The notes below the pieces were generated by a model. The model worked only from the letters and a program-made list of their open reading frames with translations. It had not been told where the DNA came from and made no database searches. A program made the translations under genes and the position numbers. DNA of 64,000 nt, from NCBI RefSeq assembly GCF_029525555.1, contig NZ_JAPDHZ010000004.1:960443-1024442 (forward strand), read 5' to 3'. The stretch is from Cohnella ginsengisoli. Its GTDB lineage: Bacteria > Bacillota > Bacilli > Paenibacillales > Paenibacillaceae. Positions 49,595 to 59,288 of the stretch are shown in pieces (the stretch's first letter is position 1; each line of letters starts with the position of its first letter).

Positions 49595-50755
49595 ATGAAA
49601 ATCGTCGCCGTCCATACGAAAGCCATCAAAATCCCCTTTTTCAAAGGCGAAAAATGGTCCGGGGGGACAAGGTACAGCGCGCCTTCGCTGATCGTGCAGA
49701 TCGAGACGGACGAAGGCTTGATCGGGATCGGCGAGTCGGTCGGACCGACGATTCCGGTCATCCAATCGGTCGTAGACAAGGAATTCGCTCCGTTCGTCAT
49801 CGGCCGCGATCCAATGGAGCTGGAATCGATTCTTCACCGACTCGAGGAATATTGCGTCAACTGGAAGCAGATCGGCAACTACGGCTTGGCCGGCATCGAG
49901 ATGGCGCTCCTCGACCTTCGCGGCAAAATCCTGAACACGCCCGTCTACAATCTGTTAGGAGGCAAGGTGAAGCAGGAAGTGGCGTTCTCGGGTTACATCT
50001 TCATCGACAAACCCGAAGTCAATGCCGAGGAAGCGCGCAAGTTCGCCGCCGCCGGCTACACGGAATTGAAGCTGAAGGTCGGCCGCGACATCGACCTGGA
50101 TACGAAGCGGGTCAAAGCCGTGCGCGAGGCGGTCGGGCCGGCGATGAAGATTCGCATCGACGCCAATCAGAACTGGAGCGTGCCGACCGCGATCAAGGCG
50201 ATCCGCAAGATGGAGAAGTACGATCTGCAAATGGTCGAGCAGCCGACGCGATTCGACGACGTGGACGGCATGGCCGCCGTCGCGCGCGCCGTCGACGTGC
50301 CGATCATCGCGGACGAAGGCTGCGCCACCTATGAAGATGCGCTGCGTCTGATCGACAAGCGCGCCTGCGCCTGCTTCCTCGTCTATCCGTCCGAAGCCGG
50401 CGGCATCCTGAAGGCCAGGCAGATCGTCGACCTGGCCAACCACGCCGGCGTCTGGTGCGCTACGGGAAGCTGGGCGGAGACGGGCATCGGGACGCTGGGC
50501 AACGTGCATATGGTCGCTTCCTCGCGGAACTTCCCGTTTGCGAACGACACGCATCTGAAGTTCATGACGGGCGACCTGCTGCGCGAGGAGCTGGTTTTCA
50601 ACGACGGGAAAATAACGGTTCCGGACCGCCCCGGCTTCGGCATCGATCTGGACATCGCGAAGCTGGACCGTTTCGGCGCGAATTTCGAACGCGAGATGGT
50701 GTTCTACGATCCGCAGGACCCGCAATTCCAGCCGCGGATCGGCCAATTGCTCTAA
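49595..50755 (+). CDS. Mandelate racemase/muconate lactonizing-type enzyme (enolase superfamily)
   Basis: 386 aa, intact. An N-terminal capping domain is followed by a barrel with the base motif KLKVG (Lys159, Lys161) and metal ligands Asp189 (RIDANQNW), Glu215 (VEQP) and Asp240 (IADEG). The enzymes abstract a proton next to a carboxylate; many are sugar-acid dehydratases or cycloisomerases. In this locus it probably dehydrates an aldonic or uronic acid from the glycan. The late general acid/base is not obvious, so the exact subgroup is open. It lies 17 bases ahead of the six-hairpin glycosidase gene. Confidence 0.88.
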   Translation: MKIVAVHTKAIKIPFFKGEKWSGGTRYSAPSLIVQIETDEGLIGIGESVGPTIPVIQSVVDKEFAPFVIGRDPMELESILHRLEEYCVNWKQIGNYGLAGIEMALLDLRGKILNTPVYNLLGGKVKQEVAFSGYIFIDKPEVNAEEARKFAAAGYTELKLKVGRDIDLDTKRVKAVREAVGPAMKIRIDANQNWSVPTAIKAIRKMEKYDLQMVEQPTRFDDVDGMAAVARAVDVPIIADEGCATYEDALRLIDKRACACFLVYPSEAGGILKARQIVDLANHAGVWCATGSWAETGIGTLGNVHMVASSRNFPFANDTHLKFMTGDLLREELVFNDGKITVPDRPGFGIDLDIAKLDRFGANFEREMVFYDPQDPQFQPRIGQLL

Positions 50756-50772
50756 CCCATGGAGGCGGTCGC

Positions 50773-53209
50773 ATGAACGGCTTCGTCCCGACGAATCCCA
50801 AGACCGAATACTTATACAACGAGGGAATAGAAATGACGCTTGCCCGTCCGCACGAACCCAATTGGTCGCAAATATCGGGGCGGTACCCTAGGACGCGCTC
50901 CAAACGAATTTATATTCATCCGCCATTGGCCGATTCGTTGGTAGAAGTCAGACCGGATTTAACGCTAATCGTAAAGGATGCATTGGCACGGAAAGGCCAA
51001 TTCCGAAGAGGACACGGCTTTTTTCTAAGCGCGACAGCAGGCGGGCCTCCGCAATTTTTCGATTTTCGCAACGTAGAGCAAGCGTACTTGTCTCCTAAGG
51101 AACCGATTTTATTCTCATCGCTGCCGCAATCCGGCTTTGACCATCGATTAACGAGCTTGACCGTACCGGAGCCGGATGGCGGCGCCCGCGTCCATCTCTA
51201 TCTGTCGATAGCCAATTTGCATCCGACCCGCGCCAGATCGGCGGATTGGTATTTTGCGAGCGTTGAAGACATGCATGAGCGCTTTTATGTCGATATCAAC
51301 GAAGATTATGTCCCTTACGATCAAGTCCTTGCGCCATGGTTGAAGGGAATGGCGCTTGAGCATCTGGCAACCGGGTCCTTCAGCGGGCTCCTTCGCGATG
51401 GGCGGGGCGTTGCGATCCTCCGGTATGACGCGGCGCCTCGCACGAACGTGTCGTATGAGGCACAAGCCGGCGAATTCGCCAACATTCTTCAATTTAATAT
51501 GGAGCTTGCTCCCGGTGAGACAAAGAAAATCCATATCGAAATTTTCGATACGGTCACCGGAAGAACGAATGAAATGGCTTCCATTCAAAATGAGAGCTTC
51601 TTAGATGAAGCAACGGCGATTGAACAAGGCCGGCAGATATGGAACTTGGCGCTAATGGGCAAAGCAAACATTCAAGTACCGGAGCCGATGATTCAGGATA
51701 TATTCGATACGGCCCAAGCCAACGCCTTGCAGTTGATCGCGGAGAGGGCGGATGGATCCGCGCTGCCCGGACAGGGCGGGTTCAACGAATATACGGCCGT
51801 GTATTCCTGGGAAGTATCCGGCTATTTGAAAATGCTGAATCGGCTTGGCTACGGGGATACGGTTAAAAAAACGCTTCAGTATTTTTTAAGCACGCAGGCC
51901 GGCAGCAAGGGGCCTGCCGGGGACATCGTGTCTCCCGATGGTTCCTTTCGGGCGCATATTTTCTGGATGTGCGAGACGGGAGCGGTACTTGGGCTGCTGG
52001 CGGATTATTACTTGACGACGAAGGATCGATCGTGGTTCGGCGAGCATCTGCCGGCTATCGTTCAAGCTTGCGAGTGGATCAAAAAAGGAACGCAGCGCGA
52101 CCAAGATCGTTCAAGAAGACGGCACGAGAGCGGCGCACTACGGCCTGCTGCCGAAAGGACGCGTTCACGATTGGCCGGATCAAGGGCATTTCTTTTTCTC
52201 GGACGCGCATACGTGGCATGGCCTGCATCTGACGGCGCTCGCGCTGAAGGATTGGGGCTATACGGACGAGGCGATTTACACGGCGGAAGCGCAGGATTAT
52301 CGGGCATGTCTGGAAGCGGCGGTTAGGCGGGCCACCTTTTCGTATCCCCCAGGCGAGCAGATCCGGTGGATTTCTAATGAAGCGTATACGAAGCCGGGGG
52401 ATAGGAAGGCCGTATATGCGATCGACGGACCAGCCTGCCTGTTGGACACGGGTATCATCGGCGCAGAAGATTCAATCGTTCCGGAGATCGAGTATTATAT
52501 GCGCCGCTATTTTTCCATGGGCGACTTGTTCGCGGTGAAATTGCCTGAAATGGAAGACGCGGTGCTTGGCAAGCTTCAGGAGCAATATGCGGGCTCGCCG
52601 ATCGACTTATACTACGTCAACCAGGCGGAGCGGATCTGGCATCGGGTATGGTCCCTGCGCGGAGAACGGGAGAAGGCGCTTCGCTATTTTTATTCGACGA
52701 TGGCCTTTTCGACGACGCTGGACACCCTTCACGTCCATGAACGCTATTGTCCGCAGCTGCCTTGGCTGTCGCCCTGGCAGCCGAACGGAAGCGGCAACGG
52801 CCGCGTTATGGAGATGATTCTGAATTCGCTTTACATGCTGGAAGATCGTACGATGAAGCTGCTGCCCTGTGCGCCTGCAGAATGGCTGGATCCAGGGAAG
52901 CGGATCGAAGTGAACCGGGTAGCGACCTATCTCGGAGAGCTTTCATTTAAGGTAATCAGAAGCTCGCTTGATACGATGCAGGTCGAAGCTCAGCTCCCGG
53001 ATGGGATTCAAGCGATCGATGTCACGATCGTGTTGAAGAACGGCTACGCCATCCGAAAGGTTCACATGCTGTATGGGGAAGATCATATTCGCGACGGTCA
53101 AGATCCGGAATGGAAGGGAACCATCAGCGGCGATAAGCTGCATTTTCCGAACCCAAAACGGGAGTTGAAAATGCGCTTGCAGCTGTCCGCAGAAGAGGGG
53201 ATGGCTTAG
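50773..53209 (+). CDS. Large (alpha/alpha)6-type glycosidase-like protein (one frameshift)
   Basis: Reconstructed at 811 aa. Residues ~1-330 are beta-rich; ~340-700 carry the helix hairpins of a six-hairpin glycosidase (GGFNEYTAVYSWEVSGYLKM, CETGAVLGLLADYYLTTKD, LTALALKDWGYTDEAIYTAE, MEMILNSLYMLEDRTMKLLP); the last ~110 are beta again. This plan is shared by GH families such as 65, 94 and 95 but I cannot assign one. There is no signal peptide. The break is A6 at 52081-52086; one A less gives EWIKKERSATKIVQ. The start is ATG 50773 behind GGAGG. It is the last gene of the operon. Confidence 0.72.
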
Positions 53210-53257
53210 CGACGCCTTGACGCCAATACTGAAACCGATTCTGTTGTAAGCGCAGAC

Positions 53258-53294
53258 AGAAGCTGCGACGCCGAATTTTCGGTTCGCAGCTTCT
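53258..53294. terminator. Bidirectional terminator
   Basis: AGAAGCTGCG pairs with CGCAGCTTCT with further CCGA/TCGG pairing inside, between the converging glycosidase and dioxygenase genes. It lacks long T runs. Confidence 0.7.
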
Positions 53295-53300
53295 CAGCAA

Positions 53301-54248
53301 TCAGCATATTTTTTCTTTTTGCCATCGGATCGCGTGGTCGAATTCCGTGAACCGGAATTCATGGCTCTCCCAATAATGTTTCAGCTCCTCGTTGGCCCAG
53401 CCCTCGTAGAGCTCATCCCATTCATAAGGGCCATGGGGCATCAAAGAAGAAGGTTCAATGACTTCGCTAACCGGCTGATAGCGGTAATCGCACGATAGCC
53501 GGATTTGACCCGGGATCTGGTTCGGCATCGATTTGTGAACGGTGTGGCTGTGAAAAACGAGCACGTCTCCGGCCTCGTAATCGATCGTCTGCCAGTCGTA
53601 ATCGAGTCCGCACAGGATCGATTCCAGTCCGCCGGCTCCAGGATTGCTCGATACGCCGAGCAGCCCGGCTTGATGGCTTCCTTTGAGCACGGCCAAGCCG
53701 CCCAGTTGTCTCGACACGTCGCCCAGCGGCATCCAGCAAGTCCAGGTGTTAGACGCGCCCTGGATATGAAGGAAGTCCTGATGGGAGGGCGTAACTTTCG
53801 CCTCGCGATGCGGAAGCATGACCCGGCCGATATTCCGCGGATGCGGGAACGGCTTTTCATCGAACAGGGTGGAGAAGATCGCCAGGATTTCCGGTGAGTG
53901 CGCCAAGGCATGAAACGCTTCGAGCTTTTGAATCCGGTGGTACATCTCCAACGTGACGCCTACGCCGTTCCATTGCAGCTCTTCCGAAGAATACCGATTG
54001 ACAGCTTCGACGTCGGCCATCCCGTCCATCAACGGGAACTTCGAATCCATCACGCCGAAGCTGTCCAAGATGTCCAAGACGCCCCGGCGAACTTCGAGCA
54101 CGCGAGCGCGCGGGAGAAGGCCTTTGAAGAACAGAACGCCATCTTCGTTTGCCCTGGCGCGCAGTCGATCGGGTTGGCCAAGGAGCGGGCTTGCGTCCGC
54201 GAACGTGCCGGAGACGGGTTTTCGATCGTTGTCCATTGCGATATTCAT
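53301..54248 (-). CDS. Phytanoyl-CoA dioxygenase (PhyH) family protein
   Basis: 315 aa, intact. A Fe(II)/2-oxoglutarate oxygenase fold with His156-x-Asp158 (SHQDFLH), the distal His near 238 (HTVHKSMPN) and Arg250 for 2-oxoglutarate (IRLSCDYRY). It hydroxylates a small organic substrate; bacterial members often act on metabolites with hydroxyl, amino or phosphonate groups. The start is ATG 54248 with GGAGG ten bases upstream. It is divergent from an AraC regulator across about 117 bases and probably controlled by it. Confidence 0.88.
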   Translation of the reverse strand: MNIAMDNDRKPVSGTFADASPLLGQPDRLRARANEDGVLFFKGLLPRARVLEVRRGVLDILDSFGVMDSKFPLMDGMADVEAVNRYSSEELQWNGVGVTLEMYHRIQKLEAFHALAHSPEILAIFSTLFDEKPFPHPRNIGRVMLPHREAKVTPSHQDFLHIQGASNTWTCWMPLGDVSRQLGGLAVLKGSHQAGLLGVSSNPGAGGLESILCGLDYDWQTIDYEAGDVLVFHSHTVHKSMPNQIPGQIRLSCDYRYQPVSEVIEPSSLMPHGPYEWDELYEGWANEELKHYWESHEFRFTEFDHAIRWQKEKIC

Positions 54249-54365
54249 TGGGTGTGTTCCTCCTCTCTTGATGTTGTCATCATAGCATCGGGAACGCCAA
54301 AATCATTTAGATGGCAGCGCACAGGTTTGTCATTTACCGGAATGGAAGAAGGGAGGGGTCCACGG

Positions 54366-55230
54366 TTGGAATCGTTCATCAAGGCTGTCGAAAACGCGCA
54401 GCCGGTCGTTCATTTTGCGAATCGGTGGGTCAGCAGTCCGGGCGAATCCTTCGGGCCGCGGACGATCGGGGATTACCAATGGATCTTCGTGAGGAGCGGA
54501 AAAGGCAGCGCGCGGATCGGCGGCCAATCGTACCGCGTCTATTCCGGTTGTTTGTTCGCCTACGGTCCCGGTCAGCCGCATTGGTTCCGCTCGAGCGACG
54601 ACGATCCGCTGGTGTTGTATGGATTGCATTTCGGTTATGCCGGACACGCCGGCCTAGACGATGTGCTGCGCATGATCCAAGACGTGGATTGGGATCGCTT
54701 CGAAAAAACAAACCCCGATGTCTCCGTCCCGTTCCCCGCAAGAATGGAGACGGGCGCTTGGCCGCTGCCCTACTTCGAACGGCTGGTCGAGGAGTATCGG
54801 GGGGAACCGGACGCTGAGCGCCCTGGTGTTAAGGGGACTGATCACCGAGCTTCTGGCCAGAGTCGCACGATGGGTTATCGACAAGCCGTCTACGGCGATG
54901 CCGCAGGACAAACGAATCCTCCGCGTAAAAGAAAGCTTGCAGAACAAGGCAATGGAGAGCTATCGGACCGAATGGATAACGGAAGGGCTGCCATACGGCC
55001 ACGATTATATTTCCCGTTTGTTTAAGCAATGTTTCGGGCAATCTCCGCGCGACTATCATAATCAGGCGAGATTGGCCCAAGTCCAACGATTGCTCGAAGA
55101 GACGGAGCTTAGCTCCACCGCGATCGCCGAGCGGATGAAGTTCGGCAGCGTTCATCATTTTTGCAAATGGTTTAAAACGAATACGGGTCTGCAGCCCGGG
55201 GCTTACCGCAAAAGAAGCCGATTTTTGTAA
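54366..55230 (+). CDS. AraC family regulator (one frameshift)
   Basis: Reconstructed at 287 aa. A cupin sensor domain (YQWIFVRSGKGSARIGGQSY, YGPGQPHWFRS) is followed by an AraC double helix-turn-helix (YGHDYISRLFKQCFGQSPRD, then IAERMKFGSVHHFCKWFKT). The start is taken as TTG 54366 behind GGGAGG; ATG 54342 is in phase but has no binding site. The break is G6 at 54799-54804; one G less gives YRGNRTLSALVLRG. Facing the PhyH gene, it is probably that gene's ligand-dependent activator. Confidence 0.83.
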
Positions 55231-55256
55231 CCGCTCAGGAAAGATGGCGATGCGGC

Positions 55257-55937
55257 TTACGATTTCATGTTCTGTTCCAGCCGAGCGATGATAATCTCTT
55301 TTGCATTCACGATATGCCGAGTCAGCTCGTCCGCTGCGTCGGGATTCCTTTGGATGACCAAGTCCGCCAACCGGCGGTGGCTTTCGTAAAATTGCCGGTA
55401 GGTCGCGCTGGTCATATTCGTGATTTCCAATATCGCCTGGAACACGTTCGCCATCGTATTCCATGCCGCCAGCAGGGGGCTGTTGTCGGCCATCATCACC
55501 AGACTGCGGTGAAATTGGATGTCGAGAATGGATGTCTCCGCGCTCGAAGGCGCGATCTCGGGGACGGACAGACGTTGTTCCAGGTGTTCCATGGATTCCA
55601 AAAGCGGACGGAAGTGGAAGGAACGATTGGCCAATATTTGTTCGAGCGCTTTTTGCTCGAGCAGCAGACGCAGCTCGAATAAATCACGGGCTTGTTTGGA
55701 CGTGAAGCCGATGACCTCGGTGCCGCCGTTCGATAGGTTCAGCACCAGCCCCTCTTGCGAAAGCAATTGGAAAGCCGTCCGGATCGGCGCCCGACTGCAG
55801 CCGAGCCGATCTGCGACTTTCGATTCGATCAATCGGGAACCGGATTTGTATTCGCCGAGAATGATATCGGTCCTCAGCCGCTTCACGATCTCCTTCGCCT
55901 GAAGCGAACGCGCAAGCGGATCGTCTACTTTGCTCAT
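55257..55937 (-). CDS. GntR family regulator, FadR/FCD subgroup
   Basis: 226 aa, intact. Residues ~10-75 are the winged helix (VADRLGCSRAPIRTAFQLLS), and ~85-220 the all-helical FCD domain with RLLLEQKALEQIL and the metal/ligand residues of IQFHRSLV and ESHRRL. FCD regulators usually sense carboxylic or sugar acids and repress the operon beside them. It is divergent from the four-gene operon 56118-59130, and a TTGTATACAA palindrome lies between them. Confidence 0.92.
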   Translation of the reverse strand: MSKVDDPLARSLQAKEIVKRLRTDIILGEYKSGSRLIESKVADRLGCSRAPIRTAFQLLSQEGLVLNLSNGGTEVIGFTSKQARDLFELRLLLEQKALEQILANRSFHFRPLLESMEHLEQRLSVPEIAPSSAETSILDIQFHRSLVMMADNSPLLAAWNTMANVFQAILEITNMTSATYRQFYESHRRLADLVIQRNPDAADELTRHIVNAKEIIIARLEQNMKS

Positions 55938-56037
55938 TTCCTAACCCTCTCCCGCTCAAAATTTTCACCATAAAAGGATTGTACTTCGGTAGGCGGATTG
56001 AATTCAACACAGATATTTTGAATACTATATTTTAATA

Positions 56038-56066
56038 TTGTATACAAATTAAATGTGTTGTATATT
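56038..56066 (+). promoter_or_regulatory. Promoter with GntR-type palindromic operator
   Basis: TTGTAT, 17 bases, TATATT forms a promoter for the plus-strand operon. The -35 is the first part of a perfect palindrome TTGTATACAA (56038-56047), a known style of FadR-subgroup operator, so the divergent GntR protein would block polymerase directly. Confidence 0.65.
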
Positions 56067-56117
56067 TTATTTGCGAGTTGCGCTTTGGAAGAACCACGCG
56101 GGAGAGGAGAGCGGGAA

Positions 56118-57074
56118 GTGAGAAAGCTTGCGATATGGGGTGCGGGTATTTTCGGCGACCGCAGGGAACGAGAACTGTTCGAGCCCGCCGGTTATCAAGC
56201 CGACTATTATGAAGGCGACGACCCGCTGGCTCTTGCGGCCGCGCTAACGGATGTCGAAGGGTTGATCGTGAATCTCGAACAAGTCTCGGATGAATTATTG
56301 GACCGTCTGCCGTTTTTAAAAGTGATCGGACGATACGGCGTCGGCGTCGACAATATCGATCTCGAAGCCGCATCCAGGCGGAGAATAGCGGTTATCAACG
56401 TGCCGGATTATTGCGTCGACGAAGTCGCGGAGCATGCGGTCAGCTTCATTTTTGCGGCCAACCGAAAATTGCAGATCGCTTCGTCGTTGCCTAGACAAGG
56501 CGACTGGGGCAAAGTGCAAGCGCTCAAGCCGATTCGCGCGATCAAAGAGACGACGCTCGGCGTCGTCGGAACCGGGCGAATCGGCATGAAAGTAATCGAG
56601 ATGATGGCCCCATTCGGCTGCAAAATTTTGATTTGCGATCCCTACCTCGCCCATGCGCATCTGCCGAAGAACGCGGAAATGACCGGATTCGATCAACTGC
56701 TTGCACGGTCCGATATCATCACGATCCATTGTCCGCTGACGGCACAAACCCGGCGCATGTTCCGCGCCGAAACGTTCGCCCGCATGCGGAAGCAGCCGGC
56801 CATCGTCAACGTCTCGCGGGGGCCGATCGTCGACGAACGCGACTTGCTCGTCGCATTGGACGAAGGCATCGTGTCCTTCGCGGCGCTGGACGTCATGGAA
56901 ACGGAACCGCCGGAAAGGAATCACCCTTTGCTCCATCACCCTATGGCGCTCGTTACCGGACACGCGGCCTGGTACTCTGAGCAATCCGAGAACCGGTTAA
57001 GGGATTTTCTTGCCGTTCGCATGATGGATTATCTGGAAGGCCGGCCCGTCCCCTCGATCGTGAACAAATTTTAA
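56118..57074 (+). CDS. D-isomer 2-hydroxyacid dehydrogenase
   Basis: 318 aa, intact. It interconverts 2-hydroxy and 2-oxo acids with NAD(P). It has TLGVVGTGRIGMKV (cofactor loop) and the catalytic set Arg in NVSRGPIVDE, Glu in METEPPE and His in TGHAAWYS. The start is GTG 56118 with GGAGA seven bases ahead; the open frame continues upstream to the promoter but lacks a binding site there. It is first in an operon with a cupin and two SDRs, which suggests breakdown or interconversion of a sugar acid. Confidence 0.9.
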   Translation: MRKLAIWGAGIFGDRRERELFEPAGYQADYYEGDDPLALAAALTDVEGLIVNLEQVSDELLDRLPFLKVIGRYGVGVDNIDLEAASRRRIAVINVPDYCVDEVAEHAVSFIFAANRKLQIASSLPRQGDWGKVQALKPIRAIKETTLGVVGTGRIGMKVIEMMAPFGCKILICDPYLAHAHLPKNAEMTGFDQLLARSDIITIHCPLTAQTRRMFRAETFARMRKQPAIVNVSRGPIVDERDLLVALDEGIVSFAALDVMETEPPERNHPLLHHPMALVTGHAAWYSEQSENRLRDFLAVRMMDYLEGRPVPSIVNKF

Positions 57075-57098
57075 TGACGAATAAGGAGTGAATGACCC

Positions 57099-57527
57099 AT
57101 GCGTAAAGCAAACGTGATCCGCGCATCCGAAGTGAAAACGTTGTTCGTCGACGAAACGTACGCGTCCAAAATGCTCATCGACCGTACGAATTCGGATACG
57201 CATAATACCCAGATCAACATGGGAATCGTGGCGCCGGGAGCCAGTCATCCCGATCATAATCACCCGACCGACTATGACGAATTTTACTTGGTCATAAAAG
57301 GCCAAGGAATGGTGCGTCTCGATGGTCAGGAGTACGATCTGCTGCCAGGCGACGTCGCGTTCATTCCGGGCGGCTCCTACCACGCCATTGCCAATAAGAG
57401 CGATACGGAGGAATTGGTCATTTTTACGGTTTGGCCCAAGCATCCGGAGGAAGGCGCCAACCCCGTATACGATCAGCGCATTCGGGAGTGGGGCAAGTCT
57501 TACGTGACGATCCATGACTCCATTTGA
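57099..57527 (+). CDS. Cupin domain protein
   Basis: 142 aa. A single cupin barrel with metal-binding GASHPDHNHPTDYDEFYLVI (two His, Glu) in motif 1 and PGDVAFIPGGSYHAI (His) in motif 2. Proteins like this are sugar isomerases, epimerases or binding/protective factors in sugar-acid operons. It lies 24 bases after the dehydrogenase and 21 before an SDR, so it is in the same transcript. The reaction is not determinable. Confidence 0.82.
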   Translation: MRKANVIRASEVKTLFVDETYASKMLIDRTNSDTHNTQINMGIVAPGASHPDHNHPTDYDEFYLVIKGQGMVRLDGQEYDLLPGDVAFIPGGSYHAIANKSDTEELVIFTVWPKHPEEGANPVYDQRIREWGKSYVTIHDSI

Positions 57528-57548
57528 TGTAGAAAGAGGCGCTGCTCG

Positions 57549-58310
57549 ATGAAGCTGCAAGGAAAAGTCGCGCTCGTCACGGGAGCGGGAAGAGGCATCG
57601 GACGTGGAATCGCGCTGGAAATGGCCAAGGAAGGCGCCGACGTCGTCATCCATTATCGCAGCAGTGAACGCCAGGCCGTCGAAGCGGCGGAAAAGATCCG
57701 CTCCATGGGCAGAAGAGCGCTGCTCCTTCGGGCGGACCTCTCCGAGGTCAGGCAGATCGACGGGATGATGGAGGCCATCCGCGAGCAATGGGGCGGCGTC
57801 GATATTCTGGTCAACAACTCGGCCATCGATCCGACTTTCGATTTTTTCGAAGTCACCGAAGAACGCTGGGATCAGGTGCTGGACACGAACCTGAAGGGCG
57901 GCTTCTTTTGCGCTCAAGCTTGCGCGAGAGACATGGTCAAGAAGGGCGGGGGAAAGATCATTTTCATCAGCTCCGTTCACGGAAATACGACGATGCCGAA
58001 GTATTCTGCCTATGCGGCATCCAAAGGCGGCATTAACGCCATGACCCGGCAGCTTGCGCTCGACCTGGCACGATACAACATCCAGGTCAATGCGATCGCT
58101 CCGGGAGCCACGGACGTAGAGAAATTTCACGAGGATCCGGGGCACGATCCGGTAGCGATCGGCGAACAGATTCCGCTCGGCCGGATCGGTTACCCGGACG
58201 ACGTGGCCAAGGTCGCCGCGTTTTTCGCATCCTCGGACTCGAACTTCGTGACCGGGCAAGTGTTAACCGTCGATGGCGGATCCAGCACGCGGTTTTTCCT
58301 AAGAACCTGA
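57549..58310 (+). CDS. SDR family oxidoreductase (FabG-like)
   Basis: 253 aa, intact classical SDR: TGAGRGIG cofactor loop, NNSA, catalytic Ser in FISSVHG, YAASK with the active Tyr/Lys, and NAIAPGATD. In this operon it is more likely a sugar or sugar-acid dehydrogenase (gluconate 5-dehydrogenase-like) than fatty-acid FabG. It lies 21 bases after the cupin gene. Confidence 0.88.
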   Translation: MKLQGKVALVTGAGRGIGRGIALEMAKEGADVVIHYRSSERQAVEAAEKIRSMGRRALLLRADLSEVRQIDGMMEAIREQWGGVDILVNNSAIDPTFDFFEVTEERWDQVLDTNLKGGFFCAQACARDMVKKGGGKIIFISSVHGNTTMPKYSAYAASKGGINAMTRQLALDLARYNIQVNAIAPGATDVEKFHEDPGHDPVAIGEQIPLGRIGYPDDVAKVAAFFASSDSNFVTGQVLTVDGGSSTRFFLRT

Positions 58311-58344
58311 AGGAATCGCCAAACGTATCGAAAGGATGATTAAG

Positions 58345-59130
58345 TTGGAATTTGCAGATCGAGTCGTTCTTGTAACCGGTTCTGGCAACGGAATCGGGAA
58401 GGCCGTTGCGTTCGCGTTCGCCAGGGAAGGCGCATCCGTCGTGATCTCGGATATTGATGGCGGCGCTGCGGAAACAGCGGCGCGCGAGATCGAAGACATG
58501 GGAGGAACGGCAATGAGCATTCGGACGGATGTTTCGTCCGCCGCGGATGTGGAACGCCTTTTTTCGGAGATCCATCGGGTATACGGCCGACTTGATGTAC
58601 TCATTAACAATGTCGGCACGACGATCCGTAAACCTACGGTTCATTTTACCGAGGATGAATGGGATTTTATTTACGATACGAACGTCAAATCGATGTTTTT
58701 GTGCGCGAGGGCAGCCGGTAAATGGATGCTGAAACAGAGGGCCGGTTCGGTGGTGAATATCTCCTCCATTCTTGGCACGGGCGGGGTCAGCCGGCGCCTT
58801 CCGTATGCGTCCTCCAAAGCGGCGGTGGATAGCTTCACCCGGACGCTCGCCTGCGAATGGGCGCTAGACGGGATTCGGGTGAATGCCGTCGCCCCCGGCT
58901 ATATTCGAACAGATGGATTAAATCAGGCGTTCGTCGCCGGTATCTTGAAGGAAGACGATATGGTGCGGAGAACGCCGCAAGCGCGCCTAGGCACGCCGGA
59001 GAATATCGCCGACGCCGTTCTGTTTCTGTGCTCCTCCAAAGCGGACTACATTACGGGTACGGTACTTTACGTCGATGGGGGGATATTCCGCGTACCAGGG
59101 TCCGGAGCAAGTGCCTTCTTTCCATCATGA
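58345..59130 (+). CDS. SDR family oxidoreductase (second copy in operon)
   Basis: 261 aa from the chosen TTG. It has TGSGNGIG, NNVGTTIR, the catalytic Ser in NISSILG, YASSK and NAVAPGYIRTDG. The start is TTG 58345 because AAAGGA lies about nine bases before it; ATG 58336 touches that binding site. It differs clearly from the first SDR, so it is not a recent duplicate; the two may oxidise and reduce successive positions of one compound. A terminator follows. Confidence 0.86.
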   Translation: MEFADRVVLVTGSGNGIGKAVAFAFAREGASVVISDIDGGAAETAAREIEDMGGTAMSIRTDVSSAADVERLFSEIHRVYGRLDVLINNVGTTIRKPTVHFTEDEWDFIYDTNVKSMFLCARAAGKWMLKQRAGSVVNISSILGTGGVSRRLPYASSKAAVDSFTRTLACEWALDGIRVNAVAPGYIRTDGLNQAFVAGILKEDDMVRRTPQARLGTPENIADAVLFLCSSKADYITGTVLYVDGGIFRVPGSGASAFFPS

Positions 59131-59254
59131 TCTATCGGCGTGGAGCGGCGTCTGACGATTTTTGGCTCAAAGCGGCAAAGACCTCGGTCGTACCATAATC
59201 GTCCTGATCGAAGCTGTCGACACCGACAAGGGTCTGGTGCTGCTTCTAGAAGAT

Positions 59255-59288
59255 AAGCGGGGTAAGCTAGTGTAAACTTACCTCGTTT
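59255..59288 (+). terminator. Terminator of the GntR-controlled operon
   Basis: AAGCGGGGTAAG pairs with CTTACCTCGTTT (12 pairs, two wobbles) and runs into TTCATTTT. Confidence 0.75.

Noticed and set aside
50455..50772. A longer start for the six-hairpin glycosidase inside the enolase-superfamily gene
   Set aside because: It overlaps well-conserved coding sequence in another frame; ATG 50773 has GGAGG directly ahead.
53240..53257. A second cre site near TGTAAGCGCAGACA
   Set aside because: It fails the right half of the consensus and lies between converging gene ends.
53898..54365. An N-terminal extension of the AraC gene reaching back over the PhyH gene
   Set aside because: It is antisense to conserved PhyH coding sequence and there is a good ribosome binding site near 54351.
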